This document shows, in pieces, positions 14,201-24,306 of a stretch of 64,000 bases of DNA. The position numbers and the translations under genes are program-made. Position 1 is the stretch's first letter, and every line of letters begins with the position of its first letter. Below the pieces are notes generated by a model. The model ran no database searches, was not told the DNA's origin, and saw nothing but the letters and a program-made list of their open reading frames with translations. Origin of the DNA: Axinella damicornis (lineage: Eukaryota; Porifera; Demospongiae; Axinellida; Axinellidae); NCBI GenBank assembly GCA_963931865.1, contig OZ007518.1:8856361-8920360 (forward strand), written 5' to 3'.

Positions 14201-17200
14201 ATTGTGAAGCTGGCTATCAGTAGGAGACATGCAGTGGGCTAATATATCACATTGCAAAGGCTTTGAGCGGCACAACCATTACAATATTGTTGTCTGGAAG
14301 TCAATACATAATTATGTATCAATACCTATTGGATGGGTAGATGTTACATCAGAAGCTAATGCTCATTGTAAATAGGAGCGTCTAAGTGGCTGTACTTCAG
14401 AGTAAAATCAGTGCCAAAGGGCTACCAGACTTTTAGAAATAGTCATCTAACCATAAAGAATGCAGTGATAGACAACTGTTTGGCCTGAACAGTGATAGAC
14501 AACTGTTTGACCTGAACAGGGTACCACAACTATTGAAAGAATACTACTACAGTGTTTACGTTCCTTCACATGTATTGCTATTGATCTGTGTGACAATTCA
14601 TATTCTGTAGCTGAACCTCCAAAGATCACCACTCATCCAAAGGATACTGTTCCTGGCAAGCCAGTATCATTCACTGTCCATGCAACTGGAGCAGAGCCTC
14701 TGAGCTTCCAGTGGCAGTGCAAGCCCATCGGGAAGGAGGACGGGAACGAGGAGTGGCAGAATGTTTCCTGCGATGGTTCTGTTCAGGGAACAGATACTCC
14801 CACACTGACATTCACTAGCAGCAAATCTTGCAGTGAAGGGCTGTATCGATGCACAGTCACTAACTGTGCTGGAGAAGTACAGTCGAAATATGCTGATCAC
14901 ATTATTGGTGAGCTTGTCCATATAACACGTACATACCCATAGACTTACATGTACTGAAATCCAGAAACTGTTATGATAATTAGAGCCACCATTACCACAT
15001 CCTGGCTGTCATGTCATATTTCAGGTAAAATTACAGACCTGCGTGATCTGATGAATGAGATGAGTACGGTCTCTCAGTGGTATCTCTTGGGCATCTACCT
15101 GGGAGTTGACTTACCGACACTGGCTACAGTCAAAGCCAACCATGAAGATATCAAAGATCGCCGCACCCATATGTTGATTCAGTGGTGGAATCGTGTTACC
15201 CCAACCTGGTCTGCTGTGGTCAAGGCATTAGTGGAAATCGGGAGAGGAAAGCTTGCTTCTCAGCTAGCTGAAAAGCATGGTATGAACATATCATAGAATC
15301 TATATGTAGGGATAGAGTGGATATGCAATTATATGCTAATAATAAGGAATGGCATCCTCCTCCTTATTTTAATTACACAGGAGTCCCCCTTCCTGACCGT
15401 GCTGATAGTACACCACTTCAGAAATTAAAAGCAGCTAATGCAGAACAGAATGAGGTGAGACGCACATGAACTATTGAGATTTACTAGTTTAATTTTTGCT
15501 GATTCTTGTTTAGCTACCTAAGGCTGCAGCATCAGAGTTGGTTGCTGAAGTCTGTCGTCACAGAGATGACCTGCAACGGATAGGTGGACGACTAATGGAG
15601 ATCGAGCAACGTTCAAAGTTCTCAAGAGATTCGCAACTACCTTTGAATGAGGACACAACCAGCATCATGAACAAGCTGACTGAACTCAGCAAGCAAATGC
15701 AGAAACTTTCCCAAGATAGGGACAACACTGAAACAAAGTTGCAGCGCAATGAAAGAGATCGTGCACTGCTACGTGAAATGCAAAAGGTCCACGATGAAGA
15801 GAAATGTCAACTCCTACAGAAGATAATTGATGACAAAGAAAGCGCAATTAAACAATTGCAGGAAGAGCTAAAGCAGAAGGATCGTAAACTTGAATGCACC
15901 AAACAAGAAGCCAAAGAATTGCAAGAGAAATTGTCCAAAGTTCAAGATGAACTGAAAGTGAAGCATGAAGGTATGAAAAAGTTGCAGAAAGAGAAAGACG
16001 AACTGACCAGATCTTATAACTCTGAGAAAGAAACTGTCCACAAGCTTGTCCAGAGTACATTTGCCCTAACATCAGATCGAGATGAAATGAAGGTACAGTG
16101 TTTCATTCACAGAGCAATTTATGACACTGCATAGCAGGTTACATAACATTGTTACTTTGGTTTCCCTTAGCAACAACTGGTCACAACTGAAGATGAGTTG
16201 CAGTATACACTCCAACAGATTGAAGCTCGTGACTTGCGTATCAGCCATCTCACTAAGGAGGTTGAAACTCTGTCATGTTCCCTCCACGAGAAGGAAACTA
16301 TAGCAACACAACTTCAGAAATTATTCCAGCAAGTTACCAGCACCCCAGATCAGCTGTACAAGATACTCACACTAACAACTGAGATTGCTGAGCTAAGGCA
16401 GGAGCTGCAGGACGCAGAGTACCAGAAGCAGCAGGTTGTATTGGAGAGGGAAGTTGCAGTTCAAGACATGGAGGCCAAGCACGAATTTGAAGTGCAACTT
16501 CACAATCATCTTGGTAAGCTGTAGTTAACTGATATGTACAATCATACCACATGCATACATTTTATTTATTTTTTGTTTCCAGATGAACCTCCTGAGGTCC
16601 TAAACCATCCGGAAAGCCTAACAGAAATTTCCCCAGGCAAAACAGCTTCATTTACAGTCCAAGCCACTGGAACAGAGCCTATGAGCTACCGGTGGGAGTG
16701 GAAGCCAGCTATGGACAGAGATGGGAGTGAGGAGTGGCAGCCATGCAATGCAGAGAGGTTTTCAGGAACAGAAACCTCCACACTAATCATCTCCAGTGTG
16801 CAGAAGCTGAATGAAGGGAGCTATCGTTCCGTGATTAGCAACTATGCTGGTAGCAAGACCTCTCAACCAGCTAAACTTGGTGTCGGTAAGAATGCAAACA
16901 CTTACACCATGTTTGTAATTATGCATCATCATACACACTTCTGCTATCGATCTGTTACATAGCCAATCCTCCTAGAATCACCACTCATCCACATGAGTTG
17001 AAGGATGTTGTCCCAGGCACACCCGTGACATTCACTGTCCAAACCATTGGAACAAAACCTCTGCGCTACCAATGGCAGTGGACACCAGCTGGAGAAGGGA
17101 GTAGCAGTGGGGAGTGGCAGCAGTGTGATGCAGAGAGGTTTCCAGGAGCAGACAGCTCCACACTCACAATTTCCAGCGTGCAAAAGTCAAATGAAGGGAG

Positions 17201-20035
17201 CTTCCGCTGTGCCGTCAGCAACTGTGCTGGAAGCCAGACTTCCAAACCAGCAAAGCTCAGTGTTGGTATGAATCCATGTTTCATTGCTTTTGTATGGAGC
17301 ATGCATCACTTTATTTTCTACTTTGTCTATGCAGCTGATCCTCCCAAAATCTCCAGTCATCCTCAAGATTTAAACAATGCCGTCTCAGGAAAATCTGTGG
17401 CATTCACCATCCAAGCAACTGGAACAGAACCTCTATGTTACCAGTGGCAGCAAAATCGAGCCGTGGAAGGGACTAGCTGTGAAGAGTGGCAGCAGTGTGG
17501 AGCAGAGAGTTTTCCAGATGCAAGCAGCCCCAAACTAATCATCTCCAGTTTGCAGAAGCTGAATGAAGGAAGCTATCGTTGTGTTGTTAGCAACTGCGCT
17601 GGTATACAGATTTCCAAAGCTGCTAAACTTAGTGTTGGTAAGATTCCAGAAGTTTGTAGCTTTGGTACAAAGTGCAAAACCTATTATGCTTTCTACATGC
17701 AGCTGATCCACCTAGCATCACAAAACATCCGCAAGAGTTACAGGGAGCTCCCTCAGGCAAACCTGTATCATTCACTGTCCGAGCCACTGGAACAAAACCT
17801 CTCACTTACCGATGGCAGTGGAAACCAGCTGGAGAAGAGACCAGCAGCTGGCAGCAGTGTGATGCAGAGAGGTTTCAAGGTGCATTCAGCCCCAAACTAA
17901 CCATCTCCAGTTTGCAGAAGTTGAACGAAGGAAGCTATCGTTGTGTTGTTAACAATTGCACTGGTACACAGATTTCTGAACCCGTTAAACTGACCATTGG
18001 TAAGGTTCTGTAGCTTTATTAGGTGAAGTGAAGTATGTTATGCTTTCTGTTTCTACATGCAGCTGATCCTCCCAGAATCACCAGTCATCCTCAAGAGTTA
18101 TATGACGCTGTCCCTGGCAAAACCGTAACATTCACCGTCCGAGCCACCGGAAGAGAAACCCTGACCTACCAGTGGCAGTGGAAACCAGCTGGAGTAGGGA
18201 GAAGGAGGGAGTGGTGGAAACCAGCTGGAGGAGGGAGTAGGAGGGAGTGGCAGTCGTGTGATGTGAAGAGGTTCCCAGGAGCAAATAGTTCAATACTAAC
18301 CATCCCCAGTGTGCAGAAGTCAAACGAAGGCAGCTACTGCTGTACTGTCAGTGACCATGTTGGAAGCCAGACTTCTAAACCAGCCGTCCTTAGTGTTGGT
18401 AAGATTCTACCTCCTGTTAATACCCGTGGTCAGTCAACTGACATGTGCATGTGAGATGGCTGCAAATGATGGACCATGTACAGAGTACAAGTACAGGAGC
18501 AAATAGTTCAATAGTGTGCAGAAGTCAAGCGAAGGGCACGTAACAAGCACAGAGACATGCGCAGAAAGAACTGCATGACACTCCATGGGAAGAGCCAAAT
18601 AATAATTTTGTACATTTTGTTGTGAGGTAAAAACATATCTTCAAAAAAACAACAGTATCTTGTGAGCTAGATGGTTTCACAAGCTGATTTACACTTGGTG
18701 TTTCGGAACCACTGGTTCCCTTACAGGAGATTGGCCACCTTCCTTGTTCCTTCTCATATATATTTCCTGCATAACGAAAACAGCGGCAGCAAGAGAATAC
18801 TTAATCCCTACTGCTATGGTAGTGAAGCAAGCCACTTATAGCACTTTGTGCAATATTCTACACTTTTACCCAAACTTGCATGTCTCTAGTAAACAAGATT
18901 TTCTCCACCAGCTCCACCCCCAGTGCATGACTGTACAGTGCCACTAGTCTCGGTACCAGACTATTTGCGCATAGCGGAATAGTCTGGAAGACTGCCAATA
19001 TACGACTGGTTCTGACACCCGGGTGAAGGATAAGTAGATAAGAAACACAGTGGCTCCATATACGTTTATTCCACGGCATTAAGTATACTGTTTGTGGGTA
19101 GAGTGGAGAGGGTAGAGAGAACTTAATTGAACGTAGGTGCACTGCTTGCGGGTAGTGTACTTGTAATTAACGTGTTGTATATGAATGTGCTGTGGTTCGC
19201 AGATACTTGGTGTCAGAACCAGTCAGTCTTCCAGACTATTCCGCTGTATGTGAATAGTCTGGTACAAAGACTACAGTGCCACTACTAGAGTTAGCCTCGT
19301 TCCCAGGCCCCGCCCAGCTTTTCGTCGCTTACAGTACAAAAAAGCGGCAGAGGGCCTGATATAATTTATCACGTGCATGATGTTAGGATAGAGAAAGGGT
19401 AGAGAGAACTTAATTGAACGTGGGCACACTGACACAAATATGCAGCGCGAAGCCGGCTCATTCAGCGCTCGACCGTTAGCTGCATGGAGATTGACGGTAG
19501 CCGTGCTTTGGCAGTCTATGTGAACAGTAAGTGTCAAGAACGACTCAGGAAACAAGTCGTTTTGGTGTTCAAGCCGGCCACTTCTCAGCAAGGCCATGGA
19601 ACGGCCACCTTGGTGTCCCATGCAGAAGCGATTCCGGAGTCTTTGAGCAGGAATAATGTGGCTGCTGTGTAGTATGGGGCAACGTGATAGCGCTGTCAGC
19701 CATACAATAGTCTCAAATAAGAACTACATGCACTGGTATAGAATTATAGTGCATGACTTGCGGTTTTGATCGCCTACACGCAATTAAACGTGACATTTCT
19801 CACATGAGAAAATATGCTCTCCCCCTTTCTCGCGTGGGAGAGCCTGGGAACGAGGCTACACTAGAGTTAATTCTCAACAGGACAGACAATACATTATTGT
19901 ACTCCCACACTTTGCTTTCTGTTTTCATATTGTGTAGCTGATCCTCCAAGAATCACCAGTCATTCTAAAGCATTTACGGATGCTGTTCCAAGTGTAACTA
20001 CCAGGGTCAAGACTGTGGAGTCAGAGGTTATTTAA
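7584..20035 (+). CDS. Ig-repeat / death-domain / coiled-coil protein, copy 1 (gene model)
   Basis: Conceptual join of 24 exons: N-terminal exon 7584-8151; 13 Ig exons (9598-14907); death domain 15025-15279; coiled coil 15381-15454, 15514-16092 and 16171-16513; 5 Ig exons (16583-18398); terminal exon 19938-20035. All splice phases match, the total is a multiple of three, and the product is about 2411 residues. No signal peptide or membrane helix is seen. Death domains recruit partners in apoptosis or NF-kB-type signalling, and Ig plus death domain recalls MALT1, but no caspase-like domain is present. I infer a cytoplasmic sensor or scaffold. The locus could instead make several shorter transcripts, since almost any subset of phase 1-1 exons can be joined. 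Confidence 0.72.
8206..9394. other. Intron 1 of Ig/death-domain gene, with poly-G and poly-C tracts, unit 1
   Basis: The intron carries 29 consecutive G at 8206-8234 near its 5' end and 22 consecutive C at 9373-9394 near its 3' end. Unit 2 has the same pair (32 G at 34154-34185; 27 C at 37951-37977). A degenerate tRNA-like SINE head (ggtgtagtggttaatga, ggtctgaatcc) lies at about 8318-8370. A segment of about 250 bp at 8490-8737 is missing from unit 2. No exon was recognised inside. Confidence 0.7.
9598..14907 (+). CDS. Ig-domain exon array I, copy 1 (13 exons)
   Basis: Exons: 9598-9894, 10046-10330, 10409-10702, 10798-11082, 11182-11469, 11569-11853, 11950-12237, 12311-12598, 12676-12969, 13045-13338, 13416-13709, 13782-14069, 14611-14907. 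Each is 285-297 bp, a multiple of three, phase 1-1, and encodes one Ig fold starting A(D/E)(P/A)P. Marks: Y-x-W of strand C (LSYQWQWKP), LTIPSVQKSNEGSYRC of strands E-F, then SNCAGSQTS. The canonical strand-B cysteine is replaced by Phe or Leu (VTFTV, VTLTI), while an extra Cys sits in WQLCD and another in SNC. Exons 4-7 form a recent sub-family whose introns are also near copies (ccattactagtactttaat). Exon 9 ends in C instead of G at the junction, changing one codon. Confidence 0.85.
14070..14610. other. Long intron before Ig exon 13, copy 1
   Basis: A 541-bp gap, unusually long for this array, where introns run 70-180 bp. It holds a short direct repeat (gtgatagacaactgtttg, twice near 14465-14510). 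No further Ig exon or splice-bounded frame was seen. Confidence 0.5.
15025..15279 (+). CDS. Death domain exon, copy 1
   Basis: A single phase 1-1 exon of 85 codons. The pattern is that of the death-domain superfamily: a helix with DLRDLMNEM, then W-x-x-LG-x-x-LGVDL, RRTHMLIQWWNR, TWSAVVKALVEIG and KLASQLAEKHG, matching the six-helix spacing with the conserved Trp and the L-x-x-AL-x-x-IG segment. Death domains form oligomeric signalling assemblies. The fold call is strong; the partner is unknown. Compared with the copy 2 exon at 42582-42830 only about half the residues are identical, far less than in the flanking genes. Confidence 0.88.
15381..16513 (+). CDS. Coiled-coil exons, copy 1
   Basis: Exons 15381-15454 (phase 1 to 0), 15514-16092 (0-0) and 16171-16513 (0 to 1). 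The sequence is rich in Glu, Lys, Gln and Leu with heptad character (KQLQEELKQKDRKLECTKQE, LQEKLSKVQDELKVKHEGMK) over about 300 residues, predicting a long parallel coiled coil suited to dimerisation next to the death domain. The layout is the same as copy 2, but the sequence is diverged throughout. The phase-0 exon boundaries are the only non-symmetric joins in the gene. Confidence 0.85.
16583..18398 (+). CDS. Ig-domain exon array II, copy 1 (5 exons, absent from copy 2)
   Basis: Exons 16583-16885, 16963-17265, 17335-17637, 17703-17999 and 18063-18398, all phase 1-1. These belong to a sub-family with a CDAERF(P/S)GA loop instead of the CDVEGPQTA of array I exons 4-7. The strand-B cysteine is again missing. 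The last exon is longer because a stretch of about 39 bp is tandemly duplicated (two WKPAG copies), and it carries a YCCTVSD variant. No equivalent exons follow the coiled coil in unit 2. Confidence 0.83.
18946..19272. mobile_element. MITE, AGTCTNGGTACCAGAC family
   Basis: Left end gtctcggtaccagactatt and right end aatagtctggtacaaagac are inverted repeats, with inner extensions (ggaatagtctggaagact; agtcttccagactattcc). Flanks share acagtgccacta, suggesting a target duplication of uncertain length. Non-coding. Related short copies: 20842-20891, and one half at about 25255-25280. Confidence 0.75.
19292..19858. mobile_element. Long TAGCCTCGTTC-family MITE, unit 1
   Basis: It begins tagcctcgttcccaggcc and ends gcctgggaacgaggcta, about 567 bp. 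The internal left part resembles the element at 1534-1880 (gggtagagagaacttaattgaa). No coding capacity recognised. It lies in the last intron of the Ig/death-domain gene; no counterpart was found in unit 2. Confidence 0.65.
19938..20035 (+). CDS. Terminal exon of Ig/death-domain gene, copy 1 (truncated Ig)
   Basis: Acceptor attgtgtag at 19937, then A-DPPRITSHSKAFTDAVP in the array frame, then SVTTRVKTVE and a TAA at 20033-20035. It looks like an Ig exon truncated after strand A' and used as, or decayed into, a C-terminal tail. A related tail (DLTTGVKTQVSQSPSS) ends copy 2 at 45401-45450, supporting use as a shared last exon. The MITEs at 18946-19858 lie in the intron before it. Confidence 0.55.
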
Positions 20036-20320
20036 TCTCCAAGCGTATGTATACTGGTGTTATTATTCCCAAATACAACAGCTGCCCATGCTAATAGCTA
20101 CACAGACCACTCGCCAAAAGTTGTGCATACCCTCAGCCTCCATGGAGTCGTCACCAGGTTGGAGTTCTAGCTCCTGGGCATACCGTGGCACTGCTCGAGG
20201 ATCCTTACGATCGAATCGCGTCATAAAACACCTGCACTCATATCTGCAACAACTGCTGTCCATTCCAAGCCAGGTAAATGTTCGCGAAACAGTGAAGCAT
20301 CGAAGAAACGCACTGCCCAT

Positions 20321-20564
20321 TGCGCATGCGCATGTGGCATTCGCAACACGTCATAGGTATGTGAGCAACTTAATTTGATTGGCGATTGGCCCAAGGCGCA
20401 AATATTTGGCAGTGCAGGTGCCATTCATTTTAAATTTCTACCTGTTTAGTTTGGGGAGCTCTAGCTGAGTAGCTCCCAGCTAGCTGTTTAGCAGTCTATT
20501 GTTAGCTTTAAGTTAGTCACAGCTTGAGAATTGCCTGAGAGGTTCTTGCTAGCAAAAAAATACG
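20321..20564 (+). promoter_or_regulatory. Candidate promoter and leader exon of kelch gene, unit 1
   Basis: A perfect NRF-1-type palindrome TGCGCATGCGCA lies at 20321-20332. Two inverted CCAAT motifs (gattggcgattggc) lie at 20377-20390. A conserved block then ends in a strong donor, aaatacg|gtgagt at 20564/20565. Unit 2 conserves the block and donor (47744/47745) but not the NRF-1 site. I infer a TATA-less promoter with an untranslated first exon; the transcription start itself is not visible. Confidence 0.45.
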
Positions 20565-20841
20565 GTGAGTCTGAAACTTTTCCTTCAAATTTCCCAGCTA
20601 GTTGAATAGCTCCATGTGTACAGCTGCCTTTTTTTTCTGCTTTCAATGCCTCACCTATGTGAGTTTGCCTGCAGCCATTGTTTGAGGAAGTGGTGAAGAT
20701 TCATCACAATTACCCAAATGCTAGCAAACCCCATAAGAGATGAAATTAATTATGGAGCTATTTAATAACTAGCTGGATGGTTGAAGTTACTGTACTAATA
20801 TTTTGTGATGGAAGTGGAAATATTTCACAGACATACACCAT

Positions 20842-20891
20842 TAGTCTTGGAACCAGACCCTTCGCACAGGGAGCGTCCAGTTCCGAGACTA
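20842..20891. mobile_element. Short inverted-repeat element, TAGTCTNGGAACCAGAC family
   Basis: tagtcttggaaccagaccc faces ...agttccgagacta within 50 bp. The counterpart in unit 2 lies near 48384-48433. It is a minimal palindromic derivative related to the MITE at 18946. Confidence 0.5.
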
Positions 20892-21312
20892 TGTAGTCGC
20901 ATGCAAGTAGTATCATATTTTAAGCCGACACAGCACTGGAAAATATTCTCCATCACAAAAGATGATGTACAGTATCTGTACAACTTTCTTTCTGCAGTGA
21001 AATAGCTGTAGCACATAAAGTTGCACATGTGCATACACTACGTCCTGCAGAAAGTAGGTTGTAATGTCCGTGGTACATGTGCTGCCTCTCACTGGCAACA
21101 TTTTACACTCTAGTTTCCTAAACCTTCATGAGGAACTGCAGTGTAAACTATTCCAGCTCAGCTGCGTCACTGGTACACTATATTAATGAACTCTGTAGCT
21201 ACCTACCAGCTGAGAGTAATGGCCGCTTTATGATGCCATGACATCATGAAAAACATGTACGACTCATAATACGATTCCTCTATCCCAGGCACGTCCCCCC
21301 AGTGGGCTACAG

Positions 21313-22233
21313 CTACCTCTGACATTGAAGTGGAGACGGTGCAGGGACATGCCGTGTAGAATGATGTCCCTACAGTCAGTGAGACTTGGTGAGGACGTGT
21401 TTGTTGGAGGAGGATCCGCAGACTCACTCTCACTCGGTGGTGATGATGAACATACTGTCTACCAGTATCACCCACCAACTGACCAGTGGGTACCACTACC
21501 ACGGTACGAGTATGTGTTCTTTGCAATGGCGACACTCACCAACAAGCTGACGCTAGTTGGTGGGCTCAATACATCCACTTGGCCATACAAGGTGACCAAT
21601 CAGATCGCAGTGTGGGACACGGAGGGGATGTCCCGGGGGTGGACACACCCCTACCCCCCCATGCCCACACCACGTTACAGTCCAGCCGTTGCTACTCATG
21701 ACAAGCGGCTGGTGGTGGCAGGTGGGAACAAGTCTCCAGGTGGTGACCTCCTAGCCACAGTTGAGGTCCTCGATACTACATCCCACCAATGGCTGTCTAC
21801 CTCACCACTCCCCGTGAACTGCTCCCTCATGACATCCGCCATTGTTAACCAAGAGTTGTACCTGTTGGGGGGGACACTGACCACGGACACACTCGTTGTG
21901 TCCCTCCCCAAAATAACACGGAGTAGTGTTAACTCCGCCACCACCAACAGATCCGCGCAATGGCGTACGCTCCCTGCACCACCACTGAAGAGATCTGCCG
22001 CCATCTCTGTACACGGATCACTAGTAGCCATTGGGGGTCACCATGGCAACGATCGCAGTACAGCCATCCACGTCTACCAGCCTGCTATGAACAATTGGAA
22101 GAAGGTTGGCGACTTACCTTCTCCACGATATTCTTGTACATCTACAATGCTACCCAGCGGTAAGATCCTGGTTGCAGGAGGATTCGATAGCAATGGCAAA
22201 CGAACTAGCCGAGTCGATGCAGCTGCGTTGTGA
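21313..22233 (+). CDS. Kelch-repeat beta-propeller protein, copy 1
   Basis: Open from the acceptor ctacag at 21312 in phase 0 (LPLTLKWRRCRDMP) to a TGA at 22231-22233, 306 codons. Six kelch blades are visible, each with a Gly-Gly turn (FVGGG, LVGG, VVAGG, LLGG, AIGG, LVAGG) and a paired Trp (KWRR, QWVPL, WTHP, QWLST, QWRTL, NWKKV). Such propellers are protein-binding platforms, for example in substrate adaptors. No BTB or BACK domain is in the exon. Translation may start at ATG 21349 (MPCRMMSLQ) after an untranslated leader ending at 20564, or the exon may be the 3' end of a longer transcript. Confidence 0.87.
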   Translation, partial: LPLTLKWRRCRDMPCRMMSLQSVRLGEDVFVGGGSADSLSLGGDDEHTVYQYHPPTDQWVPLPRYEYVFFAMATLTNKLTLVGGLNTSTWPYKVTNQIAVWDTEGMSRGWTHPYPPMPTPRYSPAVATHDKRLVVAGGNKSPGGDLLATVEVLDTTSHQWLSTSPLPVNCSLMTSAIVNQELYLLGGTLTTDTLVVSLPKITRSSVNSATTNRSAQWRTLPAPPLKRSAAISVHGSLVAIGGHHGNDRSTAIHVYQPAMNNWKKVGDLPSPRYSCTSTMLPSGKILVAGGFDSNGKRTSRVDAAAL

Positions 22234-22392
22234 CTTTGCCTCATTCCCAGAACACTGTAATTGACACGGGAACGTGTTTGTATTTTTGGAACGCTTGTAG
22301 TTTTTTTGAACTTTTTTTCATGCTTTTCTTACTTGTTTTTGTACAAAAATATAATATTTTTTCATAATCGGAATGGAGACAGTCTAGTAATC

Positions 22393-22398
22393 AATAAA
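22393..22398 (+). terminator. Polyadenylation signal AATAAA, kelch copy 1
   Basis: AATAAA 160 bp after the kelch stop codon, in a T-rich 3' region. It is conserved in unit 2 at 49949-49954. Confidence 0.6.
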
Positions 22399-23112
22399 CC
22401 GCGGCTGATGATGATGATGATGATGATGATGCGTACGTGCAGTAGCCGGCCGGTCTAGAGAAGGTCTTCGATCGGGCGTCACACCGACACTGGCCTCAGC
22501 ATCCTCCCCATGATCGTCGTGCTGTCCCATATTACATCTCGAGGTGAGCGACGATATGCAGTGCATTTGCCGGTGTAGCAGTCTAGTGCCCAGGTACTGT
22601 AAAGACTGCTAGTTGTGTATCGTCAGCCATGAATGATCAGGGATGGAAATTTAACATGGAGAGAGAACTTTAGCATCCATAACGATGCTGTACAGTACTT
22701 GTTCTAGCTAGCCCTAACCACACCCCACCGTAACCATATATGGAAGTACATAGGGATAGTCTCGTTCCCAGACCATTTTTTCGCAATGCCAAGGGGAGGA
22801 GATAAGCGGAAAGAAAATACCTCTGTCCATGTTGGAGAGATACTGGAGCAATCTTACTGGCATTCAAACTCTCCACTGCCGATTGACACAAGCTCACAAA
22901 CACATCCCGACCCTCCTGACAGCCTTCTCGTGGTGTAGTTCATGTGTGTGTTGCCTAGTCTCCTGCACACCGCCTCGATCGCTTAGCTTTCACACTCACC
23001 ATTGATCCCCATGTATTATGTCACTTTTGCAGATTGCTCCGCCAACATTCAGGCCAGGGTTTATTTCAGAAAATATCACAAGGGAGGGACAAAACAGAAC
23101 GTAGAGAAAGTT

Positions 23113-23169
23113 GGGGGGGGGGGGGGGGGGGGGGGGCAAACCATTTTCAACCCCCCCCCCCCCCCCCCC
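23113..23169. repeat. Poly-G / poly-C hairpin
   Basis: 24 consecutive G (23113-23136), a 14-base spacer (caaaccattttcaa), then 19 consecutive C (23151-23169). The arms can pair with each other, or the G strand can form a quadruplex. Confidence 0.9.
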
Positions 23170-23286
23170 TCCTAAAAGAAACCCTGATTCCGGCGGAGAG
23201 AGTCACAACAGAATATTCTATTTTTCCCCTCTGCGTGCGAAAAATGGTCTTGGAACGAAACTAGCAAGGGGGCAGTCAGACAGCAA

Positions 23287-23422
23287 CAGTTTTCGGACTA
23301 GTGGCTCTACAGTTCATTGGCACTAACTGCACATGAGGCAACAACCAGCACAGCAAGCTGTCCTATAATTACCGTTGTGCAGTTAGTGCCAATGAAATGT
23401 AGAGCCACTAGTCCGAAAACTG
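23287..23422. mobile_element. Foldback element, unit 1
   Basis: Arms of about 46 bp (23287-23332 and 23377-23422) are near-perfect inverted repeats: cagttttcggactagtggct against agccactagtccgaaaactg. The short spacer contains atgaggcaac, and its complement gttgcctcat recurs just outside the right arm. It is absent from unit 2. Class unknown. Confidence 0.7.
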
Positions 23423-23907
23423 ATGTTGCCTCATGGCACTGAGTGGTGTTGTTGAATATGTCTCTCCCACTTTGATCTGACAGTGGATTTCGGTAATTTC
23501 AGGTTTGGATGCCTCTAAATACTCTCTGGGTACTATGGTGCGGATAATACATGGAATGTGCAGGTCTTCTGCACAATGGTGCTAGTTGGATGTTCATACG
23601 TTGCATAGTTCTCGAGATGGAGCTGCTCTTCTCGATTTCTTTAGTCTACTGAACATGATGCTGAGGTATGAAGTTACTGGATGGAAAGACGAAGAACAGC
23701 TCCATCTTGGGACCTGTGCAGCATATGAACACTGGACTTGCACGTACCTGAACTGGAGTGCACACACTTGCCATACCAGCCCCTCCCCTCCTGAAGTTTG
23801 CAGTATGATCACATTGCACTCTGACCTCATATTGTGTTATGGGGACATAATAAGCTCTGCAGTAGTTATTCAGATGTCCAAGGTACTACTCACCTCACAG
23901 TTGGCTA

Positions 23908-24306
23908 GCCCTGGCTCCATGGGAGGGTGAGCTAGCCCTAAGGGTGAGCTAGCCCTGGCTCCATGGGAGGGTGAGCTAGCCCTGGCTCCGCGGGAGGGTG
24001 AGCTAGCCCTGGCTCCATGGGAGGGTGAGCTAGCCCTGGCTCCGCGGGAGGGTGAGCTAGCCCTGGCTCCGCGGGAGGGTGAGCTAGCCCTGGCTCCGCG
24101 GGAGGGTGAGCTAGCCCTGGCTCCATGGGAGGGTGAGCTAGCCCTGGCTCCATGGGAGGGTGAGCTAGCCCTGGCTCCATGGGAGGGTGAGCTAGCCCTG
24201 GCTCCATGGGAGGGTGAGCTAGCCCTGGCTCCATGAGAGGGTGAGCTAGCCCTGGCTCCATTGGAGGGTGAGCTAGCCCTGGCTCCATGGGAGGGTGAGC
24301 TAGCCG
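23908..24306. repeat. 27-bp minisatellite, unit 1 (about 14 copies)
   Basis: Tandem ggtgagctagccctggctcc plus atgggag or gcgggag. Because 27 is a multiple of 3, minus-strand frames stay open (repeating MEPGLAHPP or ARASSPSHG), but there is no gene context. Unit 2 has only about six copies (51520-51688). Confidence 0.93.

Larger units (their letters stand above)
22400..23900. other. Intergenic stretch after kelch, unit 1
   Basis: No intact gene recognised. It contains an (ATG)n microsatellite at 22408-22430, a MITE-derived pair at 22757-22775 and about 23240, a poly-G/poly-C hairpin (23113-23136 and 23151-23169), and a foldback at 23287-23422. From 23560 it matches unit 2 at about 51196 onward, but the adjoining GPCR-like fragment of unit 2 is deleted here (join at cttctgcacaatggtg). 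The frame at 23586-23930 is cysteine-rich but not conserved in length. Confidence 0.5.

Noticed and set aside
7584..20035. Calling the Ig/death-domain gene a MALT1 orthologue
   Set aside because: Ig plus death domain is suggestive, but there is no paracaspase domain, the order differs and the Ig number is far higher.
21325..22233. Kelch exon as the last exon of the Ig/death-domain transcript
   Set aside because: Phase 0 at its start would fit the phase-0 end of the coiled-coil exon at 16092, but a conserved leader exon with its own CCAAT-type promoter lies just upstream and stop-bearing terminal exons precede it. Kept as a separate gene, though not excluded.
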